64,000 nt of DNA from Lodderomyces elongisporus (GCF_030384665.1 NC_083675.1:1670001-1734000), one strand, 5' to 3'. Counted from the first letter of the stretch, positions 51,881 to 63,764 are shown. The notes: generated by a model from the letters alone, not told the origin. Numbers and translations: made by a program.

Positions 51881-53435
51881 CTTTCTCTTTTATTTTTTCT
51901 GAGTTTGGGGCGGGTTGACGGGTGTGCGGGAATTCCTTTTACTTTTCTTTTTTTTTTTTTACTTTCTTTTTTTTCTTGCATTGCTAACAGTTTTTTTTCT
52001 TTGAGCGGGTTTAGACCATCCCTGTCATTTTCTCATGTTTTATTATTTAGAAAATGTATATATTGTTCAAGTGTTTCTCATTCTCTCTCTCTCTCTCTCT
52101 AAAATAGCATGTCAGTGGTCTCGTGATCCTTTACATATTTGCTGTGGTAATGACCTAATGACGTAGTTATATAAAGGGAAAAAAAAAGTTACAATTCTAG
52201 AAGTTAGTGACTATTGTGGATAAGAAAAGACAAGAAAAGACTAGACTAGAAAAGGGGTGTAATCTGTTTTTTTTTTATGGCTGTGTGATTAGAAGATGGA
52301 CGTGTTTCTTGGTGAGATAAACACTTTTTTCTTTCTAACGCATACATTAGTAGTATATATCCATCTCCTCATGTTTCTTTTACTGTTTTCAAACCACCCC
52401 CCACCCCCCACATACTCGAACACCCACTCACCCACTCACCCAACTTATTTACTTATCTGAGTTAGATTCTCACATGTTCCTCCACTTCTTTTTCTCTTTT
52501 CTCTCTCTCTCTCTTTAATTTTATACCCTGTTTCAGTTTCTCCACTGATTGTTGAATAGAAGTCAAATCAACAAAGTATATTATTATAAATTGGCAATTT
52601 GATAATGCACGATCCGCGTGATCTGATTGGATGATAAGCAACGGAGCAAAAAATAAAAAAATAAAAAAATAAAAAAAGAGAAATTCAAACAGAAATTCAC
52701 AAAGACATGTTCCATTTATCCTGGCTTTTTATCCAAAGGTACACTACCCACATACATACATACATACATACCCAACAACCAATGTATGAGTGACTAATCT
52801 ATTTTTTTTTTTCTTTCTTTTTTTTTCTTTTTTTTTCACTATATACACTACAGCCCAGTTCAGCATACATACTTATACACATACACTTATATTTCTCTCA
52901 CTATACAATATATATGCAGATACGTTACAATTTATTTAATTAAAAATAAAAATAAAAATTAAAATTAAAATTAAATCAGTGTGTTATGTATAGTGTATGT
53001 AAATATAAATATATATATATATATAGAAACGAATCTATCGCCCAGTCGAAGCTTCCGCCTCTTCATCCACTTTCACACTCTTTTTTTCTTCCCTTTTTTT
53101 TTCTTCTTCTTCTTCTTCTTCTTCTTCTTTATACTTCTTCAAGACAAGTAAACGGAAAAGAACCAAAAGGCCAAACAACAACCCTTAAGCTTCACTTTCT
53201 TCTTCTACCAACCCCACCCAACAAACTTTATACTACAAACACTTTCAATTCTCATAAACCATTTATTGAAAACATATTTCACTCGAAAAAAATAAAAAGA
53301 GAAAAAATTTAACAATCTTTTTTTTTTATCTTCATCTTTTGCAACAACTTTTTTTTTGAAAAAAAACACACACACACACATTAATATTCACATTAATATA
53401 CTAATAATAATAACTACATTTTATCGAAAATAAAA

Positions 53436-54554
53436 ATGAGTGTACCATTAACAGAACATACTGCTATCCTTGCGAAATACTTGGACTTGCCCCAAAAGGG
53501 TAAGATTCTTGCTGAATACGTTTGGATTGATGCTGAAGGAAGAACCAGATCCAAATGTAGAACCTTGGCCAAGAAGCCATCGAGCGTTGACGACTTGCCA
53601 GAATGGAACTATGATGGTTCCTCAACCATGCAAGCACCAGGTCACGACTCTGATATCTACTTGAGACCAGTTGCTTACTACCCAGACCCATTTAGAAAAG
53701 GCGACAATATCATTGTCTTGTGTGAATGTTGGAACAATGACGGTACCCCAAACAAGTTTAACCACAGACACGAATGTGCCAAATTGATGAAGGCCCACGC
53801 TGATGAAGAAGTTTGGTTTGGTTTGGAACAAGAATACACCCTCTTTGACCAATACGACTACCCTTATGGATGGCCAAAGGGTGGTTTCCCAGCCCCACAA
53901 GGCCCATACTATTGTGGTGTCGGTACCGGTAAAGTTGTTGCTAGAGACGTTATCGAGGCTCACTATAGAGCATGTCTTTATGCCGGTATCAACATTTCTG
54001 GTATCAATGCCGAAGTGATGCCATCCCAATGGGAATTTCAAGTTGGTCCATGTGAAGGTATCAATATGGGTGACGAATTGTGGATGGCTCGTTATCTTTT
54101 GGAGAGAACTGCTGAAGAATTTGCCGTTAAGGTTTCTTTCCACCCTAAACCATTGAAGGGTGATTGGAATGGTGCTGGTTGTCATACCAATGTTTCCACC
54201 AAGGATATGAGAAAACCAGGTGGTATGAAGGTTATCGAAGTTGCATTGAGCAAATTGGCCAAGAGACACAAGGAACACATGTTGTTGTATGGAGCTGATA
54301 ACGAACAAAGATTAACTGGTCGTCATGAAACCGCTAGCGGTGACTCATTCTCCTCGGGTGTTGCAAACAGAGGTGCCTCTGTCAGAATCCCAAGATCAGT
54401 GGCTAAGGAGGGTTACGGTTACTTTGAAGACAGAAGACCAGCATCAAACATTGACCCATACTTGGTTACAGGTATCATGGTGGAAACCATTTGTGGTTCT
54501 ATCCCAGATGCTGACATGGCTAAGGAATTTTTGAGAGAAGCTAGTGATTTTTAA
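53436..54554 (+). CDS. GLN1: Glutamine synthetase
   Basis: The 372-residue eukaryotic type II glutamine synthetase (S. cerevisiae Gln1 is 370) makes glutamine from glutamate, ammonia and ATP in the cytosol. The beta-grasp N-terminus has [39 protein letters not shown] and [15 protein letters not shown]. The catalytic domain has [12 protein letters not shown] (metal-binding Glu pair), [57 protein letters not shown] and LTGRHETAS, ending with [18 protein letters not shown]. No key residue is missing. Codon use is strongly biased (GGT, AAG, TTG), as in an abundant enzyme. The exceptionally long upstream region with clustered GATAAG motifs fits nitrogen-catabolite control. Confidence 0.98.
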   Translation: MSVPLTEHTAILAKYLDLPQKGKILAEYVWIDAEGRTRSKCRTLAKKPSSVDDLPEWNYDGSSTMQAPGHDSDIYLRPVAYYPDPFRKGDNIIVLCECWNNDGTPNKFNHRHECAKLMKAHADEEVWFGLEQEYTLFDQYDYPYGWPKGGFPAPQGPYYCGVGTGKVVARDVIEAHYRACLYAGINISGINAEVMPSQWEFQVGPCEGINMGDELWMARYLLERTAEEFAVKVSFHPKPLKGDWNGAGCHTNVSTKDMRKPGGMKVIEVALSKLAKRHKEHMLLYGADNEQRLTGRHETASGDSFSSGVANRGASVRIPRSVAKEGYGYFEDRRPASNIDPYLVTGIMVETICGSIPDADMAKEFLREASDF

Positions 54555-55677
54555 AAGTAGAAGCAAAGGGGCGGGAGAGAGAGAGAGAGAGAGAGAAAGA
54601 GAGATGTGGAGAAGAATGAAAAACAAATAAAATAAAATAAAACAGAGATGATGAAGATGATGACAAAGACAATAATAAATAGAAAGATAATTTGAAAATG
54701 ACAGTTTGCTGTGGTTTATATATCATTGAGTTGAATCTTGTTCTCTTTTTCTCTTTTTCTCTTTTTCTCTTTTTCTCTTTCCTTTTTTCTGTTTTTTTGT
54801 TTTCTTATTGATAATTTATAGATTGGCAAAAGAAGTTGAAAAGAAAAAGTAAATCAAATGATGAATAGAGTAGTCTTTCTATATTCATGTATGCGTATCA
54901 TGGGATTTGGATAAAACCCTTCACTTTGTATGTCAACCGCGGGTTTAGCTATTGATAACAGTCACTTGATTAAAACCTCGAGATCAGATCTCTTAGAATA
55001 AACCAAAAAAAAAAAAAAGAAAAAGTTTCGTTTATATCCATATTTGGAAGAATAATACATTACATTTGTCTACAATAGATCGTTTTGGTCGTGCACTTGT
55101 GGTCTTCGGAATTACATGTCCAACGGTTCTTCTCCTTCTTTTCTTTATTTTTTCTTCGTTCAATTTTTCAATTTTTCAATTTTTCAATTTTTTTTTATTT
55201 TCTTCGTAAAGGGTTTTCCCAAAAGTATAAGCCTATATTTATATTTTTCTTCTCTCTCCCTCTCTCTCTCTCTTTCTCTTTTGTGATTTACCGCGGTGAG
55301 ATTTGCCAAATGGGGGAATTACAATTATGGGCAAGCAATGAGATGAGGATATAGAATCATAATTGAAATGCTGATGAAACAAAGTTAGGTATGCTTTTTG
55401 AAGTTGGTATATACATACAAATTGTTTAAACTTTTTACCAAAAAAAAAAGAACAGAATAGGACGAAAAATAAAAAAGAAAGATCTGGTCCCTAAAAATGT
55501 AACTGTAAATAGTATAAACAGGTTATCATAGCAGGTATCAAAAGGAGAAGAAAAACAAACGCTTGTACCTTCCAAGTCCTTTTTTGATCGATTTCGAAAT
55601 GTTTTAGAGCAAAGTGTAGACTATCTGAATTATTTTATTTCAACAAAAACAGCTCATTAGTAGAGTTGGATTTAACA
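54555..55677. other. Spacer between GLN1 and tRNA-His
   Basis: The 1123-bp spacer contains a GA-rich tract right after the GLN1 stop (about 54573-54604), a TTTTTCTC repeat (about 54741-54780), T-rich repeats of CAATTTTT (about 55157-55192) and no coding ORF. Confidence 0.5.
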
Positions 55678-55749
55678 GCCATTGTAGTATAGTGGTAAGT
55701 ACAGCTCGTTGTGGCCGAGCAGACCCAGATTCGATTTCTGGCAATGGCA
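55678..55749 (+). tRNA. tRNA-His (anticodon GTG)
   Basis: A full cloverleaf can be drawn. The acceptor stem is GCCATTG (55678-55684) with CAATGGC (55742-55748), discriminator A at 55749. The D arm carries the A-box TATAGTGGTAAGTAC. The anticodon stem GCTCG/CGAGC (55704-55708, 55716-55720) holds loop TTGTGGC with anticodon GTG at 55711-55713. The T arm is CCAGA-TTCGATT-TCTGG (55725-55741). There is no intron. It closely resembles S. cerevisiae tRNA-His. The extra G at position -1 is added after transcription in eukaryotes. T-runs starting a few bases downstream can serve as the Pol III terminator. Confidence 0.97.
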
Positions 55750-56599
55750 AGTTTTATTTTTTTCCCCTTTCTTTCTTTTTTTCAATTTTTTTTTATAGGC
55801 TCTTTGTCATTTTTCTTTTATTATTAAGTTAATCTCCCTCGTTGAGTATAGACAAATGAATTAAAGAATTTGGTTTAAGAATAAGACAAAAAACAAAACA
55901 TTCTATTGCAAATGCAATTTTTTTTTTCCCTCTTTGAATAGGATTCAACACTTGTGATAAGTCCATAATTACTGATTATTGCATGTCCATTCTGATGAGT
56001 CAATCACCACATTGGAATTTAGGTCCTATTAGCTTCAATCTCTAACATTTTCAAATTCATAACTTACACTTGGACTGAAAAAAAAAATTTGAGTTGTTGC
56101 GTTTAAAACTGCGGGGATAATTTTCAATCTTACAATGGGAAACTTTCACCTTTGTTATTTCCTTCCTTCTTTTTTTCTTCTTTTCTTTCTTTCTTTCTTT
56201 CTTTCTTTTTCTTTAGTTTACTAAATGAATCATTAGCCTATTAAAAAAAACTATTTTATTCATGCTCAAACCTTGGATATTATTGTTTGCAGCCATAATT
56301 GTTTTTCTACTAAATGTTTGTTAACAAGCTGCTCACTCTTTCTTTTTTTTTTCTTCCATACTTTTTCCTATTCTCTTGATTTTTAAAACTGAATTCATTT
56401 TCGCAATCTTGCCAAAAGTAATAAAAAAATAATATTAGCACAGGTAGTGCACTTTTCACCAAAAAGCCGTATCAACATTGAGATTGTGGTATCGTACATA
56501 CAAGTCTGTTGAACGGAAAATGATAATCAAGTAACAATTCTCGAGGCTAACCTTCCCCCCAAGTCCAACCCAGCCCAATTAAAAAAATAAAAGAAGAAT
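55750..56599. promoter_or_regulatory. Spacer between tRNA-His and VMA13
   Basis: The 850-bp spacer begins with T-runs (Pol III termination) and continues as AT-rich sequence with a TTTC repeat (about 56180-56215). The last 60 bp form the VMA13 leader. No gene is seen. Confidence 0.5.
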
Positions 56600-58103
56600 A
56601 TGTCAGATTCACCGGTATGTCTAAACGTTATTTTATGTGTGTGTGTGTGTGTGTGTTTAATATATACATATATACAAACTCAAGTCTCTCCACCAGCTTA
56701 GTACTAACTTTTTATCAAAGGTTACAATTGATAGCACTTTTTTGGCAGATGCAAAGAAGATAATTCGCGAGAGAATTATTCCATGGGAGGGTCTTGCTAG
56801 AGCAGGCGTGGTATCGGAAGATAACGCAAATCAAATCAAGATATTGGAGAAACAGTCAACCGAAAACAGATATGCAACAGTGAAGCAGCAATTGGACTTG
56901 TATTCCAAAGGGTTGCTTAGTGTCTTGAGCCGTGTTAAGGATAAAGATGACGTTATTAAGAACGTATTGACCTTGATAAACGACTTGGTTATCAATGTAC
57001 CAGGCTTTTTGAAAACCTTGTTGGGCTTGAAATCCGTTGATAAAGGATTACCATACGATCCATTTGTTAAACATTTGCAGCTGAAAGAACCGTTGATTAA
57101 GTCGCTTGCATTGTACAACCTAGTAATTTTGTTAAGATCGGCAGGCGAGGCTGACGCAGAGACTCTCATCACCGTGTTTAGTACCATCACTTCACTTCTT
57201 GAGCTTCCAGATACCAATTACCAATTTATTGCCATTCAGTATCTCCAAGAATTGGTCACCAACCGATCTTACAAGAACATTTATCAAAAACATAATCTTT
57301 TAACCAATTTCAGGCCGATTAATGCATTGATTGACAAGCTGGCTGGTCACCCAAATGCAACCGGTTTGCAACTTTCCTACAATGTGCTTTTGGCCACATG
57401 GATATTATCTTTTAATGCGGAAATTAACAAGTCCATAGTGCACAATTTCCCCCAATTGGCTGGAAATTTATTAGTGATTGCCAAGGATTCAATCAAATTA
57501 AAGATTGTTAGGATCTCCATTGCAATCATCAAAAACTTTGTTAGTGTTACTACATCGCCACAGGACCAGTTCAAGGTTATTAAAATACTCTTGTTCCACG
57601 ACGATGCAGTTAACACTATCAAGACTTTACAAGAAAGAAAATTTGCTTCAAATGGAAGTGACGAAGAGTTGTTTAATGACCTCGCATACTTGTCGGATAC
57701 ATTGCACGAAGTTGTTTCAAAAAAGTTATCATCATTTGACGAGTACTTAACGGCATTGGAAAACCCCAAGTTGATCAGTTGGGCATCACCAACTCACAAA
57801 TCGACTGAGTTTTGGTTAGAGAACTCTGGGAAATTCAAAGACAACAACTTTAAACTTGTCAAGAGGATATTTGAAATCTTGAGCACTAGTACGAATAATC
57901 CCGTTGTTGCAACAATCTTGTTGAATGATTTGCAGTTTTTGATCAAAAACTTGGGACACGACTTGGTTCATTTCATCAATACGGAAAAGGGCGGGCTGTA
58001 CAAGGTATTGGTTATGTCATTTCTCGAGAATAGTCATGGTAACAATGAGCTCAAGTATGAGGCATTGAAGACTATTCAATTGCTTGTAGGTCACAATTTT
58101 TAG
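56600..58103 (+). CDS. VMA13: Vma13, subunit H of the vacuolar H+-ATPase (two exons)
   Basis: The gene is join(56600..56614, 56721..58103), 465 residues. Exon 1 encodes only MSDSP. Exon 2 continues in phase with VTIDSTFLADAKKIIRERII then PWEGLARAG, the conserved N-terminus of Candida-type V-ATPase subunit H. The body is an all-helical HEAT/armadillo-type repeat protein: SKGLLSVLSRVKDKDDVIKN, QYLQELVTNRSYKNIY, GLQLSYNVLLATWILSFNAE and the C-terminal ELKYEALKTIQLLVGHNF, very like the end of S. cerevisiae Vma13 (RVKYEALKATQAIIG). Subunit H activates the assembled V1V0 enzyme and blocks ATPase activity of free V1. Without splicing, the longest frame would start at a non-ATG TTG at 56742, which is not plausible. 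Confidence 0.93.
56615..56720 (+). other. VMA13 spliceosomal intron (106 nt)
   Basis: The donor is GTATGT (56615-56620), the branch point TACTAAC (56702-56708) and the acceptor AAAG|GT at 56720, 12 nt after the branch point. A TG dinucleotide repeat (56636-56656) sits inside. Splicing keeps phase 0 and joins the five-codon first exon to the conserved sequence. The next AG (56747-56748, GGCAG) would be out of frame. Confidence 0.92.
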
Positions 58104-58521
58104 AATGATAAAATAAATAAATTTTTTTATAAAAAGAACATAATCGAATGATACTTGTCTAAAACTAGATTTTACTCAACTTGTGTAAAAACACTGTATA
58201 AGTCTCTTTCCACTCTTTTTCCACTTTTTATCTATCTTTTATTTCTTGCATTTGTGGTTTGTTGTATACCTATATTTTATGTATGCCCAGATGCTTCTTG
58301 TATTCTCAGTTCTCGTCTATTAATTTTAGTATCAATTATTCTATTTTATATTTTATACTTTATATTTTATATTTTTATTTTTATGTTTATTTTTTATTTT
58401 TTATTTTTTATTTTCCTTTTTTTTTTATTTTGAAATTTGAATCAAAACACAGATAGGTCGAATGAAATTATTATGGAGTAGCAGAAGTTTAGAAATATCC
58501 TAATTTTATTCAACATACCCA
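58104..58521. promoter_or_regulatory. Spacer between VMA13 and BIR1
   Basis: The 418-bp spacer is dominated by TTTTATATTTT-type sequence (about 58330-58430) and holds the VMA13 3' end and BIR1 promoter. No gene is seen. Confidence 0.45.
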
Positions 58522-61500
58522 ATGCAAAATGATATGATATATAGAGACAACCGAATAAGAACATTTGATTCCAATGTCGATTCAGACAAAGTTCAGTACA
58601 GTTGGAACGATATAATTGATTTCCCATTTACATCAACTACAGGCTTGGTTGATGCCGGGTTCTATTTTGCACCGTTAAAAAATCAACCCAAAAGACTACG
58701 ATGTGGTTATTGTACTCATGCTGTACAATTCAACGACGCATTAGACCTCAAATCTATTACATCGGAACATCTTAAAACGAGCTTTAAATGCCCCAAATCT
58801 TCAATGATCGAAGCTTTCTATTCATGCAATGACCCTAATTCAGAAGATTCCACCAGATTCAATTGGAGTAAGCATTCCATATACAAGAACCCATTCAGCA
58901 AAACGGCAATCGAATTTCGACGAGAGTTTTTCAAAAATTTCCCATTGGACAAGATATCATACAAGGCCAATTCAGATACCTTATCACAAGCGGGGTTTGT
59001 ATACGACCCATTCGATCGTGAGAGTGATCGAGTTATGTGTATGTATTGCCATTGCGCGTTGGATTATTGGGAGGAAGACGATGATCCCATGGAAGAACAT
59101 ATCAAAAACAGTTCACGATATTGCTACTTCTTGGATATGTTTGAACAGCGCAATCGAAAAAAATATGAGTTGAAAGAGAAAAGTGGAGATTTCGAAGTGG
59201 CAATAGATTCGATGAGATTGAATAAAGAGAATCAACTGGAAACACATTCCTTATTTGTTGATGCAGATGATAAATCAAGTGAGGAATTGAATTTGAGCTT
59301 ACATCTGGAAACTGAACAAGGTTCAAGTTCTTCACACGATTTGGCGATGATGGAAAAGAGAAAAGATCAATATAGTTTGTCACATCAGAAATCACTGATG
59401 CCGAAATCAGAACTTAAATTAAAATCAAAGTCGCTGCAAGTGATAACACCAGATGTGATTGAAGTACAGAGTACAGTTGCAAAGCCATTGGGCTCAAGGA
59501 ATGTCACGTCACAGTTTCAAAATTCAAGGTCAGATAGTGATTCAGATTCAGATTCAGATTCAGATTCGGATTTTTCTCAGGAGTTGCCAAAATTAAAGCG
59601 CAAATTGGAACCGCCGAATTACAGAACTAAACTGCTCAAAAGTGATGCCACTTTCTTTAATCAACAGAACAAACGTGCCAAACTTTCCAATTTGGAAAGC
59701 GCATCAAGTTTGCCAAGGACTTTACCTAGAACCAAACCAGGAAGGAGGGATGAAAATCTTGAATATTGGAACAAAGTACCAGACGATGACCTTTTACAGG
59801 AATTTATAGATGTTGCCAAAACTACTTCAAAAGTGCCCAACAAAGAAACTGACAGGAAGGTTAATGTTTTACCAGTACCAGCACCAGTTGCAGAAAACAA
59901 CCGGGAATTATCTAGCACTCTGTCCCTTTCCATGGTGGATTCTAATGAGTTTGAAGGAGCTGAAGCTTTATTGAATGATCACAAGGATGATTCCCAAAGC
60001 AATTATGCTCCTGCAGCAGCTGCCGATAACGACAACAACAACAACAACAACAACGACAACGACAACGACGACAACAATGATGATGATGATGTTGTTGATG
60101 ATGATGATGATGATGATGGATTTAGCGTTGACGTTGATGCTGGAGATACATCTTACAAGGAATCAAGCGGTAATGATGATTATACAGAGGATCTCGATGC
60201 CTCGATTGTAGAAATTAAACCAAAGACACACAACAAAGTCAAACAAGTTACTAAGAATACCAAAAGTAGACAAGATACTAAGTATTCCAAACTGTCTGCA
60301 CTGAAAGATATGTCTCCTAAAATTAGCAACAAAGACAATGATAAGAACAAGAAGAAACCTCAGTTGATTAAACGAGTCACACCTGCTCCAACTGTTGCTG
60401 ACAGTTCAAATGAGATTCTCGACTATGCCGACGCCAGTGTGAGTAGATTGGAAACGCACGTGTCAAGGAAGGCTCGCATACCACCTTTAAATATAGAATT
60501 ACCTCAAAACGATCAAATATTCCGAGAAGAAACATCGAAGGTAACGGAGCAACCGGCTTTTATATCTCCACGATTGCTGCCTAGAAAAAATACCATGTCT
60601 AAAAAAGGTAATGGTCCATTAAGTCCCAGTATCTTTGACATGTCTTACGATACAACTTTAGAATATGCCACGAAAGAAAAGTCGATGGAGAAGGCAACTG
60701 GAAAACAAAAGATTAAACACAAGAACAAAGAAAAGGACAAGGTCGAAATAGAAGAAGTAAAAGTGTTTCCAAAAATTGATGGCAAATTAAAGGGAAGCAT
60801 AGACGAAAATTTGTCATCACAAAGTGAATCGAAACAAGAACCCCAAGAAACACTTTGTGTAGATGCACTTGAGGTACATGAAATCCAGGGCTCAAGCACT
60901 GCAAATAATTCATTAGTTGAATCGAGTAAAGGGGAAAAAGCGGATGCCGAGAAGAAACCTGAGGTTAGTGCTCCTACAAATCCATCTTTACATGCAAATA
61001 ACGAAGCTTTAGAGCATAGAAAGAGAATGGAATTCCGCTCAACATCAATACCAAACGTAGAACAAGATTTAAAGCTAAATGATCAGACAGATTTTGATGG
61101 TAATGCTTCAGCATCAAGTAATAAAGACCAAGAAGATAATGTCTTTGACCGGAATGTAATTCCAGCAGTACCAGCAGCCGAGAAGACCAAAAACAGTGAG
61201 AAAAATGGACAAAAAGTTGAATCTACTGATGTAATGGATTCTGAAGCTGAGCAGTGTATTGTTGAATGCGCGACAAAAAACAACATAGACAAACATGCCG
61301 ATGGTATGCACTCAGATGGCATTAACGAAGACCACAGGGAAGAGGAGTATAAAGAAAATCGATCCACATCTTTTGATCATGTTGCAAATGTACCGATGAA
61401 CGACAAAGTATTATTGGAGAATGAAAAGTTGTCCAAAGTGCTGGAGATAAAATCAAATAATGAACTTTGTATAGGTACGAAGGTATTGTCACCTGTTGTG

Positions 61501-63087
61501 GATACTGAAAAGAATAACGTTAAACGAGTTTCTTTGCTTCCTGATAAAGTTACTGAGAGCGATTATGCAGATTATTTAAAATTAGTGGAGAAATTTACTG
61601 CAGCAAACTCAGACAAACATTTTAAACACACAAATGAGGTGGAAGCGAACATTGATGAAAAAGGGAAAATTGAAAGGGATAATTTAATGCAATCACCAGT
61701 TGATTATGAATCTTCAAGTGTCGCGCATGAAAGTGGTCCAAACACAAGGAATCCACAGCAGTTATCGAAAATACCAAGTGATGTCCAAGAATACACAGGA
61801 AACCAATCCGATAAAGAGCTTGAACAAGATCAAAGAAACAAAATATTCAATGCCAATGATGAAAATGAAAATGAAATAAAAGAAAATGATGAAGGCGAAC
61901 ATTCTACAAAAATCGTCAAAGAATTGGATCTTTTAGGGGAACATCCAAAGCTAGAGGTTAATGAAACTGCTGAGGTAGACGGCATTGAGACTAGTGGAGG
62001 AATCGAAAAGGAAAACGACAATGAGAACGATAGTAAAATTGATGAGAAAATTGAGATGGAAAGGAAACAAGAGGCAAAGAACAGCAAAGAAGAAAACAAA
62101 GATCCTTTATTTGTTGCTAACAAGGAGGAAACTATACCAGTTGATATTGACGAGGACGAGGAAATATTATTGCTTGCGCAAGAGCACTTTGCAAAGATAA
62201 GATCTCCGTACAAATTGGATACAGTAATTTTGACTGAGGATCATACAAATAAAGGTTTACGATTACGAATGAGCGATGAGGGAAAGAAGGAGGATAGCAA
62301 AAACGAGAATAGGGATAAAAAAATAAAGGATGGTTTTTTAACAAAAATTCAACTGGTGCAACATCAGGATATTGTTGATAATTCGACCTTTGTTTCCAAA
62401 ACCTCATCCTCATCTTCTTCCTCATCCTCATCCTCATCTTCATCTTCTTCGAGCGCTGGTGTGACAAAATTGCAGAATATATCTGAAGATATCTTAAAGG
62501 ACAATAAAACAGCAAGAATACCTGCTTTGTCACAACATGGTACTTCTGCTCTAGCTTCAATTGATGCAACAAGAGGGACATCTTCAAGGCAAGAAAATGT
62601 CCCGGACAACGTCTCGGACAACATTCTGGAAGATATTTTGGATATGACCGAGCCATTGGCTATGAACTCATCGTTAACCGATGCTCGAAATGAATCCAAT
62701 CGTGATGCTCACTATGACCAAAAGAACATTGTCAATAAAGAAAATAAAGAAGTAGAACAGGCTTCGCGTAGTCCAGAGGGTACAGCGGATCTCATGATGT
62801 TGGTATTACAGCGCAAAGAGTCTTTAGAGACAAGTGCCAAAGAGCTTCGAGAGTTTGCAAACTCAGAATACGAACTACTGGATGATATTAATGGTGATTT
62901 GACTAGATTTATTGCCGAGATGCCTGAAGACGAGGAGCAAATGACAATAAGGCAGTGGGTTGAGCATTGTGCAAATAATTGCCGCGATATTGTACAGCAA
63001 ACGTATTCAGAATTAAACCGGGCTATTTTGGCTGAGTATGATACTGCTATTAAAATGATAGAGTCAATTCCAAGCGAAGAAGAGTAA
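58522..63087 (+). CDS. BIR1: Bir1, survivin-like BIR protein of the chromosomal passenger complex
   Basis: The 1521-residue protein has two N-terminal BIR zinc-binding domains. BIR-1 has ligands Cys61, Cys64, His83 and Cys90 (CX2CX18HX6C) preceded by GLVDAGFYFAP. BIR-2 has Cys173, Cys176, His193 and Cys201 preceded by LSQAGFVYDP. A very long disordered middle follows, with an SD dipeptide run (about 337-352), Asn/Asp runs (about 500-535), many Lys/Glu-rich stretches and a poly-Ser run (about 1295-1311). The C-terminal ~90 residues are ordered-looking and acidic (LREFANSEYELLDDINGDLT, MTIRQWVEHCANNCRDI), the end that in fungal Bir1 binds Sli15/Nbl1 partners. Bir1 targets Aurora kinase Ipl1 to centromeres. 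It is longer than S. cerevisiae Bir1 (954), mainly in the middle. There is no caspase-inhibitor role in yeast. Confidence 0.92.
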   Translation: MQNDMIYRDNRIRTFDSNVDSDKVQYSWNDIIDFPFTSTTGLVDAGFYFAPLKNQPKRLRCGYCTHAVQFNDALDLKSITSEHLKTSFKCPKSSMIEAFYSCNDPNSEDSTRFNWSKHSIYKNPFSKTAIEFRREFFKNFPLDKISYKANSDTLSQAGFVYDPFDRESDRVMCMYCHCALDYWEEDDDPMEEHIKNSSRYCYFLDMFEQRNRKKYELKEKSGDFEVAIDSMRLNKENQLETHSLFVDADDKSSEELNLSLHLETEQGSSSSHDLAMMEKRKDQYSLSHQKSLMPKSELKLKSKSLQVITPDVIEVQSTVAKPLGSRNVTSQFQNSRSDSDSDSDSDSDSDFSQELPKLKRKLEPPNYRTKLLKSDATFFNQQNKRAKLSNLESASSLPRTLPRTKPGRRDENLEYWNKVPDDDLLQEFIDVAKTTSKVPNKETDRKVNVLPVPAPVAENNRELSSTLSLSMVDSNEFEGAEALLNDHKDDSQSNYAPAAAADNDNNNNNNNDNDNDDNNDDDDVVDDDDDDDGFSVDVDAGDTSYKESSGNDDYTEDLDASIVEIKPKTHNKVKQVTKNTKSRQDTKYSKLSALKDMSPKISNKDNDKNKKKPQLIKRVTPAPTVADSSNEILDYADASVSRLETHVSRKARIPPLNIELPQNDQIFREETSKVTEQPAFISPRLLPRKNTMSKKGNGPLSPSIFDMSYDTTLEYATKEKSMEKATGKQKIKHKNKEKDKVEIEEVKVFPKIDGKLKGSIDENLSSQSESKQEPQETLCVDALEVHEIQGSSTANNSLVESSKGEKADAEKKPEVSAPTNPSLHANNEALEHRKRMEFRSTSIPNVEQDLKLNDQTDFDGNASASSNKDQEDNVFDRNVIPAVPAAEKTKNSEKNGQKVESTDVMDSEAEQCIVECATKNNIDKHADGMHSDGINEDHREEEYKENRSTSFDHVANVPMNDKVLLENEKLSKVLEIKSNNELCIGTKVLSPVVDTEKNNVKRVSLLPDKVTESDYADYLKLVEKFTAANSDKHFKHTNEVEANIDEKGKIERDNLMQSPVDYESSSVAHESGPNTRNPQQLSKIPSDVQEYTGNQSDKELEQDQRNKIFNANDENENEIKENDEGEHSTKIVKELDLLGEHPKLEVNETAEVDGIETSGGIEKENDNENDSKIDEKIEMERKQEAKNSKEENKDPLFVANKEETIPVDIDEDEEILLLAQEHFAKIRSPYKLDTVILTEDHTNKGLRLRMSDEGKKEDSKNENRDKKIKDGFLTKIQLVQHQDIVDNSTFVSKTSSSSSSSSSSSSSSSSSAGVTKLQNISEDILKDNKTARIPALSQHGTSALASIDATRGTSSRQENVPDNVSDNILEDILDMTEPLAMNSSLTDARNESNRDAHYDQKNIVNKENKEVEQASRSPEGTADLMMLVLQRKESLETSAKELREFANSEYELLDDINGDLTRFIAEMPEDEEQMTIRQWVEHCANNCRDIVQQTYSELNRAILAEYDTAIKMIESIPSEEE

Positions 63088-63764
63088 GAAGAAAAAAAAA
63101 AAACAAAAAAATGCTGGCACAATTAAGGCAATACGAAGTATTATAAACAACTTTGATATTGGCTTTACTAAAGTGGATTAAAGTCGATCATTATGTGAAT
63201 CCTAAAAACTTTGAGTGTGGAAAATGTTAGAAGTTCTTTACTTTCGTTTTTTTTCTTTCTTTCTTTCTTTTGTATTTTTCTTTTAGTTTCTTTTATTACA
63301 AAACGCAATTTTTATTTGACTTCACTTGACTTCTTTAATAATTTTGAATTAATTCACTTTTTAATTTTTTTATTTATTTTTTTTTTTCTATTTTTGCTCT
63401 CTCTCTTTTTCTCTCTCTTTTTAATTTTTTTTTTCTTTATTTTTTTTTTTTAATTTTTGGGAATAAAAAAAATATTATATTGTAATAATCACATCGACAC
63501 CTTTGTGATACATTTCCATCCGTCATTTCTGTCCGTGATTGATTTTATCTCACTTATCAACGATCCACCACTTCAGCCACAGAGTTTGCTATTAGACCTC
63601 ACATTAGAGTTGCACCAAGATCAAGGTGCTTTGATATGTTACAAAGAGCAATAGACAGAATTGTGACTTAGAGATTCCAAAAAAAAAAAGAATATAAAGA
63701 ATTAGAGAATTAAAGAATTAGAGTGATACAAGCGATAGAGTGTTAAAGAAGCTCAAGGAAAACA
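63088..63764. promoter_or_regulatory. Spacer between BIR1 and the last gene
   Basis: The 677-bp spacer is extremely T-rich from about 63240 to 63470, then more balanced (63480-63655), ending in an AGAGAATTAAAGAATT-type leader. A 65-codon frame at 63457-63654 starts with TTG, not ATG, and is not called. Confidence 0.45.

Larger units (their letters stand above)
49817..53435. promoter_or_regulatory. 3.6-kb spacer upstream of GLN1 with many GATAAG sites
   Basis: This is the longest gap in the window. GATAAG or its complement occurs at 50375, 50465, 50541, 50689, 50855, 50896, 52219, 52452 and 52633, six of them within 530 bp. A Gcn4-type TGAGTCA is at 50083-50089. A bulged hairpin lies at 50771-50803 and a GC-richer island with a small ORF at 51437-51633. 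CT, GT and T tracts are abundant (51841-51875, 52082-52101, 53101-53129). GATA factors such as Gln3 and Gat1 activate GLN1 in S. cerevisiae, so nitrogen control is likely, though the main cluster is far from the GLN1 start. Confidence 0.5.

Noticed and set aside
53622..54308. 228-codon antisense ORF over GLN1
   Set aside because: GLN1 on the plus strand is fully conserved, and the antisense frame shows no family features.
56742..56744. Start of VMA13 at 56742
   Set aside because: It is a TTG; conserved codons continue upstream to the intron acceptor at 56720.
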